The notes under the pieces are model-generated. The model was given only the letters and a program-made list of their open reading frames with translations, did no database searches and was not told where the DNA came from. Shown piece after piece: positions 8,318 to 18,341 of a DNA stretch of 45,448 bases. The stretch covers positions 1-45,448 of the forward strand of contig NZ_KE386797.1 of NCBI RefSeq assembly GCF_000428765.1. The letters are read 5' to 3'. This DNA is from Brevundimonas aveniformis DSM 17977 (GTDB lineage: Bacteria; Pseudomonadota; Alphaproteobacteria; Caulobacterales; Caulobacteraceae). The position numbers and the translations under genes are program-made. Every line of letters begins with the position of its first letter. Positions within the stretch are counted from its first letter, which is position 1.

Positions 8318-9333
8318 TACAGGCGCTCCATCAGCCATGCCCGCACCCGTTCTCGGGCGCCCTCGTGACCGATGCGATCCACGACCTCCATCAGGAAGGC
8401 CTCGGTCAACAGGACCTTCGCCTCGTCTGCCGGGATACCGCGTTGCTCCATGTAGAACAGCGCGCTCTCGTCCAAGGCCCCGACCGTATTGCCATGGGCG
8501 CAGGACACGTCGTCCGCGTAGATTTCCAGCTCTGGCTTGGCGTCGACCTCACCGCGATCAGACGTGATCAGGGCGTGATGGCCCATGCGGGCGTCAGTAC
8601 CGTCCGCGCCCTCGCGCACGATGATCCGGCCCTGGAAGACGCCGCGCCCTGCGTCGCGCACGACGCCCTTGGTCAGCTGGTCCGTCTCGCCATTACCCCC
8701 GACGTGGTCGACTTCGGTGGTCATGTCCGCATGGCGCGATTCCTCCACCAGATAGGCCCCGTCGATCCGCACCCTTGTGCCTTCGCCGGGATGTTTCACC
8801 CGCGTCTCGAAACGCTGGAGCTTCGCACCGGTGGTCAGGACGGTCTGGGCAAAGGTCGCGCCTGCGCCCAGGGTCACGCTCGCCTGGGTGATCGACAGGG
8901 CGTCGGCGGGTTCATCCACAAGTACGATCCTGACGATTTCGGCACCGCTGGCGGCTGCAATCGTCAAACGATTGTGCGCCACATAGGCCGAGCCGGCCCC
9001 CTCGTGGCTTTCGAGAATGATCAGCTTGCTATTGCGTCGCGCGCCGACAGTGGCCGTGACCGTGTGGCCCGTTTCCGACGCCTCGGAGACAAACCGCAGC
9101 CTCACCACATGATCGCCGAAAGCGGTGAAGTGATCGTCCCCAACCGCGCGGCCATTTATGAAGGTCAGGGCATCGCCACCGTGTTCAAAGAACGGCCCAC
9201 CGCCATGCACCACGCCCACGGGCGAGGCTGGCGGCATAGTTCGCAAAAGGCGGCGCACATCCGAGTACTTCCAATCCTCGTCGCGGCGGGATGGGAAGGT
9301 GTCAGGATTGGCGAGGTCGAGCGCGGTCGTCAC
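8317..9333 (-). CDS. sufD: Fe-S cluster assembly scaffold subunit SufD
   Basis: Partner of SufB and SufC in the SufBC2D scaffold. 338 aa. The C-terminal SufB/SufD core is recognisable (SCAHGNTVGALDESALFYMEQRGI followed by AKVLLTEAFL), written here only in part; the N-terminus carries RRDEDWKYSD, typical of SufD. The start is GTG at 9333, overlapping the sufC stop in GTGA, which implies translational coupling. The product is shorter than the E. coli protein, as common in alphaproteobacteria. Confidence 0.93.
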   Translation of the reverse strand: MTTALDLANPDTFPSRRDEDWKYSDVRRLLRTMPPASPVGVVHGGGPFFEHGGDALTFINGRAVGDDHFTAFGDHVVRLRFVSEASETGHTVTATVGARRNSKLIILESHEGAGSAYVAHNRLTIAAASGAEIVRIVLVDEPADALSITQASVTLGAGATFAQTVLTTGAKLQRFETRVKHPGEGTRVRIDGAYLVEESRHADMTTEVDHVGGNGETDQLTKGVVRDAGRGVFQGRIIVREGADGTDARMGHHALITSDRGEVDAKPELEIYADDVSCAHGNTVGALDESALFYMEQRGIPADEAKVLLTEAFLMEVVDRIGHEGARERVRAWLMERL

Positions 9334-10076
9334 GCAACCTCCAGGTATTTGTCGTACCCCTCGGCCTCGAGCTCGAGCGCCAGTTCCGGGCCACCCGACG
9401 CGACGATGCGTCCGCCGGCCAGGACGTGGACGCGGTCGGGACGGATATAGTCCAGAAGGCGTTGATAGTGGGTGATCACCAGCATCGAGCGTTCGGGCGA
9501 GCGCAGGGCATTCACCCCATCGGCCACCACCTTCAGGGCGTCGATGTCGAGGCCGGAATCCGTCTCATCCAGGATCAGCATCGACGGCTGAAGCAGCGCC
9601 ATCTGGAGCACTTCCATCCGCTTCTTCTCGCCGCCCGAGAAGCCGACGTTGAGCGGCCGCTTGAGCATGTCGAAGTCCATCTTCAGCGCGGTCGCGGCGG
9701 CCTTGGCGGCCTTGAGGAACTCCGGCGCGGTCATCTCGGCCTCGCCGCGCGCCTTCCTCTGCGCATTGATCGCCGCTCGCACGAACGTCAGGGCCGGAAC
9801 GCCCGGGATTTCGACCGGGTACTGGAACGACAGATACAGCCCCTTGGCCGCCCGTTCGGCGGGCTCCAGATCGAGCAGGTCCTCGCCGCGCCAGGTCGCC
9901 GAGCCGCCCGTGACCTCATAGTTCGGCCGCCCCGCCAGCGCATAGCCCAGCGTCGACTTGCCCGCCCCGTTCGGTCCCATGACGGCGTGCACCTCGCCCG
10001 CGGGGACGTCGAGGCTGAGGCCCTTGAGGATCGGTTTGTCGGAAACGGAGACGGAGAGGTTGGAGATGGAGAGCAT
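9330..10076 (-). CDS. sufC: Fe-S cluster assembly ATPase SufC
   Basis: ABC-type ATPase of the SufBCD complex. Walker A is GPNGAGKST near residue 35, the signature is FSGGEKKRMEVLQ and Walker B is LILDETDSGLD. 248 aa from ATG 10076, where MLSISNLSVSV matches the usual family start; the longer open frame upstream is not typical. Its ATG overlaps the stop of the small gene at 10076-10297 (TAATG), so that unknown gene is physically wired into sufC translation. Confidence 0.96.
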   Translation of the reverse strand: MLSISNLSVSVSDKPILKGLSLDVPAGEVHAVMGPNGAGKSTLGYALAGRPNYEVTGGSATWRGEDLLDLEPAERAAKGLYLSFQYPVEIPGVPALTFVRAAINAQRKARGEAEMTAPEFLKAAKAAATALKMDFDMLKRPLNVGFSGGEKKRMEVLQMALLQPSMLILDETDSGLDIDALKVVADGVNALRSPERSMLVITHYQRLLDYIRPDRVHVLAGGRIVASGGPELALELEAEGYDKYLEVA

Positions 10077-10297
10077 TACTTCAGTTCCGAGTGGCTCAAA
10101 GCATCGCCGAGAGCCAGTTTGATTTTGTCTATGGGGACCCCTGCAGCGACCAGCGTTCCAACCCAATGGTTCAAGGCATGAGGTAAAATGGCCACGTCAC
10201 CACGACTTGCCTCGTAGGCCCTCACGCAGTCCGCCGCGAACTTTTCTCCCGCGCTTGCCGCGCCATCCATGTCTCGATTTATCGACTTAGCAGCCAT
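10076..10297 (-). CDS. Small unknown protein inside the suf operon (73 aa)
   Basis: 73 aa, soluble, no recognised domain; one Cys (ADCVRAYEAS) and a helical look. AAGGA lies upstream of the ATG, and the stop overlaps the sufC start. Base composition is lower in GC and codon use less biased than in the surrounding suf genes. Together with the next gene it separates sufB from sufC, which are normally adjacent. It could be a small accessory or regulatory protein or a passenger acquired with its neighbour; I do not recognise it and give no function. Confidence 0.65.
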   Translation of the reverse strand: MAAKSINRDMDGAASAGEKFAADCVRAYEASRGDVAILPHALNHWVGTLVAAGVPIDKIKLALGDALSHSELK

Positions 10298-10323
10298 TCT
10301 AAGAGGTCCTTGATCAGTCGCCT

Positions 10324-10668
10324 TTAGTTCGCGACGTCATATACTTCCGGATTTTCACGACGGATTCTCAGACACTCTTTGGCTACGATCACTTGGTTTG
10401 GGCGGAAGTTGTGACTGATCCTGACGCCTTCAGACTTGCACGCGAAAAAATCAACCATGCTGTTCTGACCCATGAGCGCCAACCCATGTCTATCAGTCTG
10501 ATCTTGGAGCCAATGCATGACCGTGACGAACTCCACCTCACGCCGTTCTGTTGAAGTGAGATCGCCACCTTGCTCGTGGACCAGTTTGACCAGCTTCTCC
10601 GCCAGCAGCTTCACATCTGGACGGAGTTTGTTCCGAACTTTGACATCCGGTGGATCAAAGAATCCCAT
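10324..10668 (-). CDS. Unknown 114-aa protein inside the suf operon
   Basis: 114 aa, no signal peptide or membrane segment, rich in charged residues and His (VTVMHWLQDQTDRHGLAL), two Cys (FFACKSE, AKECLR). No family recognised. ATG 10668 follows GGGGA by about 10 nt and begins MGFFDPPDVK. It starts 20 nt after the sufB stop and is followed after 26 nt by the 73-aa gene. GC content is clearly below that of the flanking suf genes, suggesting transfer as a pair. Confidence 0.7.
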   Translation of the reverse strand: MGFFDPPDVKVRNKLRPDVKLLAEKLVKLVHEQGGDLTSTERREVEFVTVMHWLQDQTDRHGLALMGQNSMVDFFACKSEGVRISHNFRPNQVIVAKECLRIRRENPEVYDVAN

Positions 10669-10688
10669 CGAATTAATCCCCTGCCGCC

Positions 10689-12157
<1,469 letters not shown>

Positions 12158-12158
<1 letters not shown>

Positions 12159-13291
12159 TACGTGGGCTCCGCGTCGGGATGGCGAGCGCGGTGCTCCAGG
12201 AACGCCTCTTCCCACACGTCCGCGAACCGAACCCAGTCAGCCTCGGTCGTGCCCCAGCCGCCGGACACCCGGATGGTCGATGTTGCCAGATCGTCCAGCC
12301 CCATGGCCACCATGGCGATCGACGGCTTGGCCTTGCCCGATGAACAAGCACTGCCGCCCGACACCATGACACCGCCCAGATCCAGCGCCATCAACTGAGC
12401 CATCGACGACCAGCCGGGCGTGGCGACAAACAAGGTATTGGGCAAGCGGGCGGTGCCGTCACCCGCAACCACGCAGCCGTGTCTCTTCAGTCGTTCAGCC
12501 GCAGCGTCACGCCAGGCGGAGTGATCCATACCGGCGTCCAGTTCTGACTTTGCGGCTTTCGCCGCCGCGCCGAAACCGGCCAACCCCGGCCCGTTCTCGG
12601 TCCCTGCCCGCAGACCGCGCTCCTGCCCTGAACCAAACAGCACCTTGTGGACCGTCGCGCGCGGGCCGGCGACCAGACAGCCGACGCCCTGCGGCCCGCC
12701 CAGCTTGTGCGCCGACAGGGTCAGGGTGTCGCAACCCAAGTCAGCTATCCGGGTCGGAATCTTGCCCGCCGATTGGACCGCGTCGACGTGTAGCCAGCCG
12801 TCGTGGGCGCGCACCAGGTCCGCGATCTCGGCGATCGGCTGAATGACACCGGATTCGTTGTTGGCATGATGGATGGACACCCAGGCCTTGCCGCCCGCCT
12901 CCAGCGCAGCCTCGATGGCGTCGAGCGAGACGACGCCCTGGCCGTCGACGGGGACGACCACGACCTGACAACCGCTCATCGCGGCCGCCTCTGCTACGCA
13001 CGGATGTTCCGTTGCCGAAATGATCAGCCGATCGAAGCCCGACTTGATGGCGCTGTTCATCGCCTGGCTGTTGGACTCAGTCCCGCCCGACGAAAAAATG
13101 ATGCTCTGGGGATCTGCGCCAACCAGGGCCGCAACCTCGGCCCGAGCCGATTCAATACGCGCGCGCTGGCGTCGCCCCGCCGCGTGCACTGCCGATGGAT
13201 TGCCGTTGTCCGCCAGCGCCTCGGTCGCCGCGGTGACGGCTTCGGGCCGCACGAGGCCCGAGGCGTTGTAGTCGAGATAGATGCCCGTCAT
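12158..13291 (-). CDS. Cysteine desulfurase, IscS/NifS type
   Basis: PLP-dependent sulfur donor, group I desulfurase. Start [12 protein letters not shown] at 13291, PLP Lys in [11 protein letters not shown], persulfide Cys in [14 protein letters not shown]. 377 aa, a little shorter than E. coli IscS. Located directly after iscR (ATGA overlap at 13288-13291) and before sufB. Many alphaproteobacterial suf operons carry both this enzyme and SufS, so it may serve different acceptors such as tRNA thiolation; that split is inference. Confidence 0.93.
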
Positions 13292-13776
13292 GCCGCCGCC
13301 CCGTCCGCCATAGCCCCTTTGATCGACTCGGCCATGCGCTGGGACGCACACGCGCGCGGCGCAATCACATCCGCCAGCGAAACCGTCGCCAGATAGCGAT
13401 GAATCTCGCGGCCCAGGCCATCCCAAAGGTCATGGGTGATACAGCGTTCGCCCCCGACCATGCAGCCGCGCGGCGATCCCTGACCTGCACAGCGCGTCGC
13501 GCGGATCGGCTCATCGACGGCCAGAACAATGTCCGCCACCCACGTCTCATCCGCGGACGAGGCCAACAGATAGCCGCCGCCCGGACCGCGCACGCTCTTG
13601 ACCAGTCCGCCTCGTCGCAGACGAGCGAATAGTTGCTCGAGATAGGACAGGGAAATTTCCTGACGGGTCGCGATTTCGGCCAGAGACACCGCGCGAACCC
13701 GGTCGCCGTTGGCGCTGTGGCGAGCCAGATCGGCCATGGCCATGACCGCATACCGCCCTTTCGTGGACAGTCTCAT
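13288..13776 (-). CDS. iscR: Rrf2-family Fe-S regulator IscR
   Basis: Transcription factor that senses Fe-S cluster status and controls the suf operon. Starts MRLSTKGRYAVMAM at 13776; winged-helix DNA-binding region follows (LSYLEQLFARLRRGGLVKSV). Cluster ligands expected for IscR are present: C96, C105, C112 and H115 (last in CITHDLW), with slightly wider Cys spacing than in E. coli. 162 aa. First gene of the operon, with a promoter and an IscR-like site about 90-110 nt upstream. Confidence 0.93.
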   Translation of the reverse strand: MRLSTKGRYAVMAMADLARHSANGDRVRAVSLAEIATRQEISLSYLEQLFARLRRGGLVKSVRGPGGGYLLASSADETWVADIVLAVDEPIRATRCAGQGSPRGCMVGGERCITHDLWDGLGREIHRYLATVSLADVIAPRACASQRMAESIKGAMADGAAA

Positions 13777-13855
13777 GCCGTTTCCTTCAACAAATCGCGC
13801 GCCATCGGCGAGAGCTGTGCTAAGACCCGCCGCCTCGCCGGGGCCTTGCCGCCGG

Positions 13856-13884
13856 GACATAGAGAAACCAAGTAAGACGGTCAA
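13856..13884 (-). promoter_or_regulatory. Promoter of the iscR-suf operon
   Basis: On the minus strand TTGACC (13884-13879) and TATGTC (13861-13856) are 17 bp apart, a good sigma-70 pair. It lies about 80 nt upstream of the iscR start, in the gap facing the alpha/beta-hydrolase gene. Confidence 0.55.
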
Positions 13885-13888
13885 CTAT
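13864..13888 (-). promoter_or_regulatory. Probable IscR operator (type 1-like)
   Basis: Read on the minus strand, the left half ATAGTTGACC (13888-13879) fits the E. coli type 1 IscR half-site ATASYYGAC exactly; the right half is degenerate (TACTTGGT). It overlaps the -35 hexamer of the suf promoter, where a bound repressor would block RNA polymerase. This supports autoregulation by the first gene of the operon. Confidence 0.5.
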
Positions 13889-13927
13889 TCCACCGTCATC
13901 CGAAGACGATTTGCCTGGGGTTCATCC

Positions 13928-14593
13928 ATGCCTGAATTGATCCTGCCCGGAGCCGCCGGTCGCATCGAGGCCCGCTATTCGCCGGGAAAGACCCCGACGG
14001 CGCCGATCGCGCTGATCCTGCACCCGCACCCCAAGGCGGACGGGCACATGAACAACCCGGTGGCGGTGCAGATGTACCATCTGTTCATGACGCGCGGCTT
14101 TGCCACGCTACGGTTCAATTTCCGCGGTGTGGGACGTTCCCAGGGCGAATATGATTCCGGCATTGGTGAACTGGCCGATGCTGCCACCGCCCTCGACTGG
14201 CTTCAGGCCCAGAACCCCCAAAGCTCCCAGACCTGGGTGGCCGGCTATCAGTTTGGAGCCTTCATCGGGATGCAGCTGCTGATGCGCCGCCCCGAAACGG
14301 ACGGCTTCATCTCGGTCAGCGCGCCGGCCAATATGTACGACTTCTCGTTCCTAGCCCCCTGCCCGGCGTCGGGCCTGTTCCTGCACGGCTCTGCTGACAC
14401 CATCGTGCCGCCCGCCGAAGTCGAGCGCGTCGTCGCCAAGCTCCGCGCCCAGAAGGGCATCGTCATCGACTATGACCTGATCGAGGGGGCCTCCCACTTC
14501 TGGGAGAACAACATGTCCGACGTCGAACAGCGGGTCGCCCGCTATCTCGACATGCGCATGGCCGCCAGCGCGGCGGCAGAAGCCGAAGGCTAA
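13928..14593 (+). CDS. Alpha/beta-hydrolase fold protein without nucleophile Ser
   Basis: 221 aa, alpha/beta-hydrolase of the type with HPHPKADGHMNN and NFRGVGRSQGEYD. The nucleophile elbow, normally G-x-S-x-G, reads G-Y-Q-F-G at residues 106-110, so Gln108 replaces Ser. The other triad candidates are present: Asp in GSADTIVPP and His in EGASHFWENN. Enzymatic hydrolysis by the usual route is thus doubtful; a binding or structural role is possible. ATG 13928 fits the family start; it is divergent from iscR and overlaps the convergent carbonic anhydrase gene by 4 nt. Confidence 0.85.
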   Translation: MPELILPGAAGRIEARYSPGKTPTAPIALILHPHPKADGHMNNPVAVQMYHLFMTRGFATLRFNFRGVGRSQGEYDSGIGELADAATALDWLQAQNPQSSQTWVAGYQFGAFIGMQLLMRRPETDGFISVSAPANMYDFSFLAPCPASGLFLHGSADTIVPPAEVERVVAKLRAQKGIVIDYDLIEGASHFWENNMSDVEQRVARYLDMRMAASAAAEAEG

Positions 14594-15201
14594 ACCGCCA
14601 GGAACGATCCGTCCGGCTGGAGCTGTTCCAGTACGCCATCGGCAATGCCGAAGCGGAAGCCGTGAAGCTGGAGCCGTCCATCGGCCTCACGCGCGGCGAT
14701 CCAGGGGAAGGTCCGCAGATGGGTCAGGCTCAGCTTGACCGTCTCGTACTCACAGACGTCGTCCAGCAGGTCGAACGGGGTCCCCGCTGCCTTGGCGGCC
14801 ACCAGCGCCGGCTCGGCCATCTTCATCCACGGCTCAACGAAATCCTGGGCGCGCTCGGGAAAGCCGTGGACCATAGAGTGAACGCCCCCGCACTTCTGAT
14901 GGCCCATGACGATCAGATGCGGCACCTCCAGCACCCGCACCCCGAATTCCAGCGCCGCAGAGGTGCCGTGGAAATCGCCGTCCGGGTCATAGGGCGGGAC
15001 CAGATTGGCCACGTTCCTGACCACGAAGAGCTCGCCGGGTGCCGTATCGAACACCATGGCCGGATCAGCGCGGCTGTCTGAACAGGCAACGATCAGGGCC
15101 TGCGGCTTTTGCCCCTCGGACGCCAGCGCCTGCATACGTGCCCGATTGTTGGTCCAGCCGCTGTCGCGGAACCGTCGATAGCCGTCAAGAAGCGTGTCCA
15201 T
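14590..15201 (-). CDS. Beta-class carbonic anhydrase
   Basis: Interconverts CO2 and bicarbonate, zinc enzyme. Ligands and catalytic dyad are clear: C40, D42, R44 in ACSDSRAD and H101, C104 in GHQKCGG. 203 aa, no signal peptide, so cytoplasmic. Its ATG comes 2 nt after the stop of the RND pump gene, so it is almost certainly translated from the same mRNA. Confidence 0.93.
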   Translation of the reverse strand: MDTLLDGYRRFRDSGWTNNRARMQALASEGQKPQALIVACSDSRADPAMVFDTAPGELFVVRNVANLVPPYDPDGDFHGTSAALEFGVRVLEVPHLIVMGHQKCGGVHSMVHGFPERAQDFVEPWMKMAEPALVAAKAAGTPFDLLDDVCEYETVKLSLTHLRTFPWIAAREADGRLQLHGFRFGIADGVLEQLQPDGSFLAV

Positions 15202-15203
15202 AC

Positions 15204-18200
15204 CTACTCCGCGGGCTGGGCCCGGTTGCGTTCCTCGTCCTCGAAGGCCTCGATCTCGTGCGCCACATGTTCAGGGCTGCGCGTGAATCGGCCCAACAGG
15301 TTGTAGAAGACCGGCAGGATGAACAGCGTCAACAGGGTGGCGAAGATGGCCCCGGCGAAGATCACCACGCCGATCGTCTGACGGCTGCCGGCCCCTGCCC
15401 CTTGCCACAGCACCAGCGGCAGCGCACCGAAGGCAGTCGCGATTGAGGTCATGATGATCGGACGGAGCCGCAGCGAGGCAGATTCGATCACCGCCTCGCG
15501 GATCGACCGCCCCTGATCCCTGAGCTGATTGGCCAACTCCACAATCAGGATGCCGTTCTTGGCGGCAACACCAATCAGGATGATGAGGCCGATCTGCGAA
15601 TAGATGTTCAGGCTCGAGCCCGCCATGAACAGGCCAAACAACCCGCCCGCCGCCGCCAGCGGGACGGTCAGCATGATGACCGCTGGCGAAATCCAGCTTT
15701 CGAACTGGGCCGCCAGAACCAGGAACACCAGCAATAGGGCCAGACCAAAGGCCAGGGCCACGGCGCCACCGGCCTCCTGCAGATCGCGGGCCGTACCGCC
15801 CCAACGAATGATCGGACCAGGCGGCTGCTCAGCGGCGCTCTGTTCCAGGAACGCGACCGCATCGGCCACCGTGTAGCCCTCGTTGAGATCAACCGTCAGG
15901 GTAATGGACCGAAGGCGGTCCAGGCGGCGGCGGTCCGGCGTGTCGCCGGACGTTCGCGTGTCGATCACGGACGAGAGCGGGGTCAGCTCACCGGCCCCAC
16001 CGCGCACATAGAGCTGGTTCAGGTCATCAACCGCCTGGCGGTTCTCCCGCTCGGTCTGGAGGATGACGTCATACTCCTGGCCTCCGCGAATATAGGTCGT
16101 GGCGCGGCGCCCGCCGTACATGGTTTCCAGCGTGCGTCCGACACCTTGTGCAGACACGCCGAGGGCGGCAGCTCGCTCGGGATCGACATCGACCAGCAAG
16201 CGCGGCGAGTTCGGCTCATAGTCCAGGCGTGGGCGCTGCAGGCCGGGATTGTCCCGGGCAGCGGCCAGGATCGGCTGAAGCCAGAGGTACATCGACTCAT
16301 AGTCCGAGCCGGTCACGATCATCTGGACACTGTTGCTGCTGCCGCCGCCGCCACCGCGCTGAAGGGCACCAGGCGTCGAGGCGTTGACCCGCGCACCCGT
16401 GATCTGGCTGACCTGTCGGCCCAGTTCCTGACTGATCTCGTCGGCCGAGCGGTCGCGCGCGCCCCAGTCGGCCAGCACCAGCACGCCGTTGCCGGTATTG
16501 AAACTGCCGCCGCCGAACCCAGGTGCCGACACCAGATAGCTGTCAGCCTCCCCATTGGCCCGGTAGGTTTCGAGCATGGGCTCGACCTGCATCATGATGT
16601 TGCGGGTGTAATCGTAACCCGAGCCTTCCGGCCCTTCGACGCGCACCGACACGCGACCCCGATCCTCGGGCGGAACCAGTTCCTCCGGCAGCACGGAGAA
16701 CAAGCTCCATGCCCCCAGCCCGACCACAAGCACGGCCAGGCTGGCACCCGCCGCCGCCATAGGGCGCCCCAGCATCATCTCCAGGGTGTCGTGATAGGAC
16801 CGCCGCAAGGCGTCCATCGCGGCATTCACCTGACGGGCCACCCAGCCCTCGGTGCGAGCGGGCCTGAGGATCTTGGACGCCAGCATCGGCGAGAGGCTGA
16901 GTGCGAGAAAGGCGGAAAAAGCGACCGCTGCCGCAATGGCGACGGCCAGCTCAACGAACAGGCGACCCGTATATCCCGGCAGGAACATCAGGGGCGCAAA
17001 GACCGCGATCAGAACAATCGTCGTCGCCACAACCGCGAAGAAGACCTGTCGCGCACCGCGCAGGGCCGCAACGAGCGGCGGCTCACCATTGTCGATACGG
17101 CGCTGAATGTTCTCGGTCACCACGATGGCGTCATCGACGACCAGGCCGATGGCCAGCACCAGGGCCAGCAGTGTCATCAGGTTGAGCGAAAACCCGAAGG
17201 TCGCCAGGACAATGAACGTCGACAGCAGGCAGATCGGTGCCACAATCGAGGGGATGAACGCCGCCCTCAGCGTGCCCAGAAAGACGAAATTGACCAGCGC
17301 CACCAGCACCAGAGCGATGCCGATGGTGATCCAGACTTCCTCGATGGCGTGCTTGGTGAAGACGGAATTGTCCGAGCCTATCTCGAGCTGTGATCCTGGA
17401 GGTAGGCTGGCCTGAGCCTGGGCGACCACGTCCGCCACGCCACTGGAAATTGCCAGGTCATTGGCCTGGGATTGCCGGGTAATGGCCAGGCCGACCTGAT
17501 CGATTCCGTTCCCGCGGAAAAGCCGGCGGTGTTCAGACGGTGCCTCCTCGATACGGGCCACATCGCCCAGACGCGTGACATAGGCCCCGTCAACAGCCGA
17601 TCCCGACACAGGCAGGGCGGCGAACTGCTCGGGGGTCGAGAAGTTGCGGGCGACCCGCACTGTGTAGTCACGGCTGGTCGATTCAAGTGACCCGGCCGGC
17701 AGTTCGACATTCTGAGCGGTCAGGGCGCTCTCGATATCGGTGACCGTCAAACCCCGAGCCGCCATGGCCGCCGGATCCAGCCAGATCCGCATGGCATATC
17801 GTTGCTCTCCAAAGATCTGCACGGTGGCCACACCCGGGACCGTTGAGAACCGCTCGACCAAATAGCGGTCGGCATAGTCGGTCAGCTCCAGCCGGTTCAT
17901 GGTCGTGGACCGGAAGAAGACAATGATGATGGGCGAGGAATCGGAATCCGCCTTGGCCACCTGCGGCGGATCAGCCTGATCCGGCAGCCGCCCCGATACG
18001 CGGCTGACGCGGTCACGCACATCATTGGCCGCGGCGTCGATATCCCGATCCAGGTTGAACTCGATGGTCACACGGGACTGGCCGTCCCGGCTGGAGGAGG
18101 TAATGCGCTCCACGCCCTGGATACCGGCGACCTGCTGTTCGATCGGCTCGGTGATCCGGCTCTCGATGACCTCAGCCGAGGCACCGCCATAACTGGTCGA

Positions 18201-18341
18201 GACTGACACGACGGGTGGGTCAATATCGGGCAGTTCGCGTATGGGCAGCAAGAAAAAGGCAGCCGCACCCAGCACAACCAGAACAATGGCCGCCACCGCC
18301 GCCAGCACCGGGCGTCGGACGGCGATATCGGACAACATCAT
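15204..18341 (-). CDS. RND efflux pump, inner-membrane permease (HAE1 type)
   Basis: Proton-driven tripartite efflux transporter of the AcrB/MexB superfamily, 1045 aa. TM1 follows the N-terminus (VLAAVAAIVLVVLGAAAFF), the large periplasmic loops come after TM1 and TM7. Proton relay residues are seen as the Asp pair in GLVVDDAIVV (TM4) and Lys in GVAAKNGILIVE (TM10). Start at 18341 or 18338 (ATGATG); both overlap the adaptor stop. No outer-membrane TolC-type gene lies nearby, so it presumably uses one encoded elsewhere. Substrate cannot be told from sequence. Confidence 0.94.
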   Translation of the reverse strand: MMLSDIAVRRPVLAAVAAIVLVVLGAAAFFLLPIRELPDIDPPVVSVSTSYGGASAEVIESRITEPIEQQVAGIQGVERITSSSRDGQSRVTIEFNLDRDIDAAANDVRDRVSRVSGRLPDQADPPQVAKADSDSSPIIIVFFRSTTMNRLELTDYADRYLVERFSTVPGVATVQIFGEQRYAMRIWLDPAAMAARGLTVTDIESALTAQNVELPAGSLESTSRDYTVRVARNFSTPEQFAALPVSGSAVDGAYVTRLGDVARIEEAPSEHRRLFRGNGIDQVGLAITRQSQANDLAISSGVADVVAQAQASLPPGSQLEIGSDNSVFTKHAIEEVWITIGIALVLVALVNFVFLGTLRAAFIPSIVAPICLLSTFIVLATFGFSLNLMTLLALVLAIGLVVDDAIVVTENIQRRIDNGEPPLVAALRGARQVFFAVVATTIVLIAVFAPLMFLPGYTGRLFVELAVAIAAAVAFSAFLALSLSPMLASKILRPARTEGWVARQVNAAMDALRRSYHDTLEMMLGRPMAAAGASLAVLVVGLGAWSLFSVLPEELVPPEDRGRVSVRVEGPEGSGYDYTRNIMMQVEPMLETYRANGEADSYLVSAPGFGGGSFNTGNGVLVLADWGARDRSADEISQELGRQVSQITGARVNASTPGALQRGGGGGSSNSVQMIVTGSDYESMYLWLQPILAAARDNPGLQRPRLDYEPNSPRLLVDVDPERAAALGVSAQGVGRTLETMYGGRRATTYIRGGQEYDVILQTERENRQAVDDLNQLYVRGGAGELTPLSSVIDTRTSGDTPDRRRLDRLRSITLTVDLNEGYTVADAVAFLEQSAAEQPPGPIIRWGGTARDLQEAGGAVALAFGLALLLVFLVLAAQFESWISPAVIMLTVPLAAAGGLFGLFMAGSSLNIYSQIGLIILIGVAAKNGILIVELANQLRDQGRSIREAVIESASLRLRPIIMTSIATAFGALPLVLWQGAGAGSRQTIGVVIFAGAIFATLLTLFILPVFYNLLGRFTRSPEHVAHEIEAFEDEERNRAQPAE

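Noticed and set aside
16146..17393. 415-codon open frame antisense to the RND pump gene
   Set aside because: Arg/His/Gln-rich shadow without family features or ribosome site.
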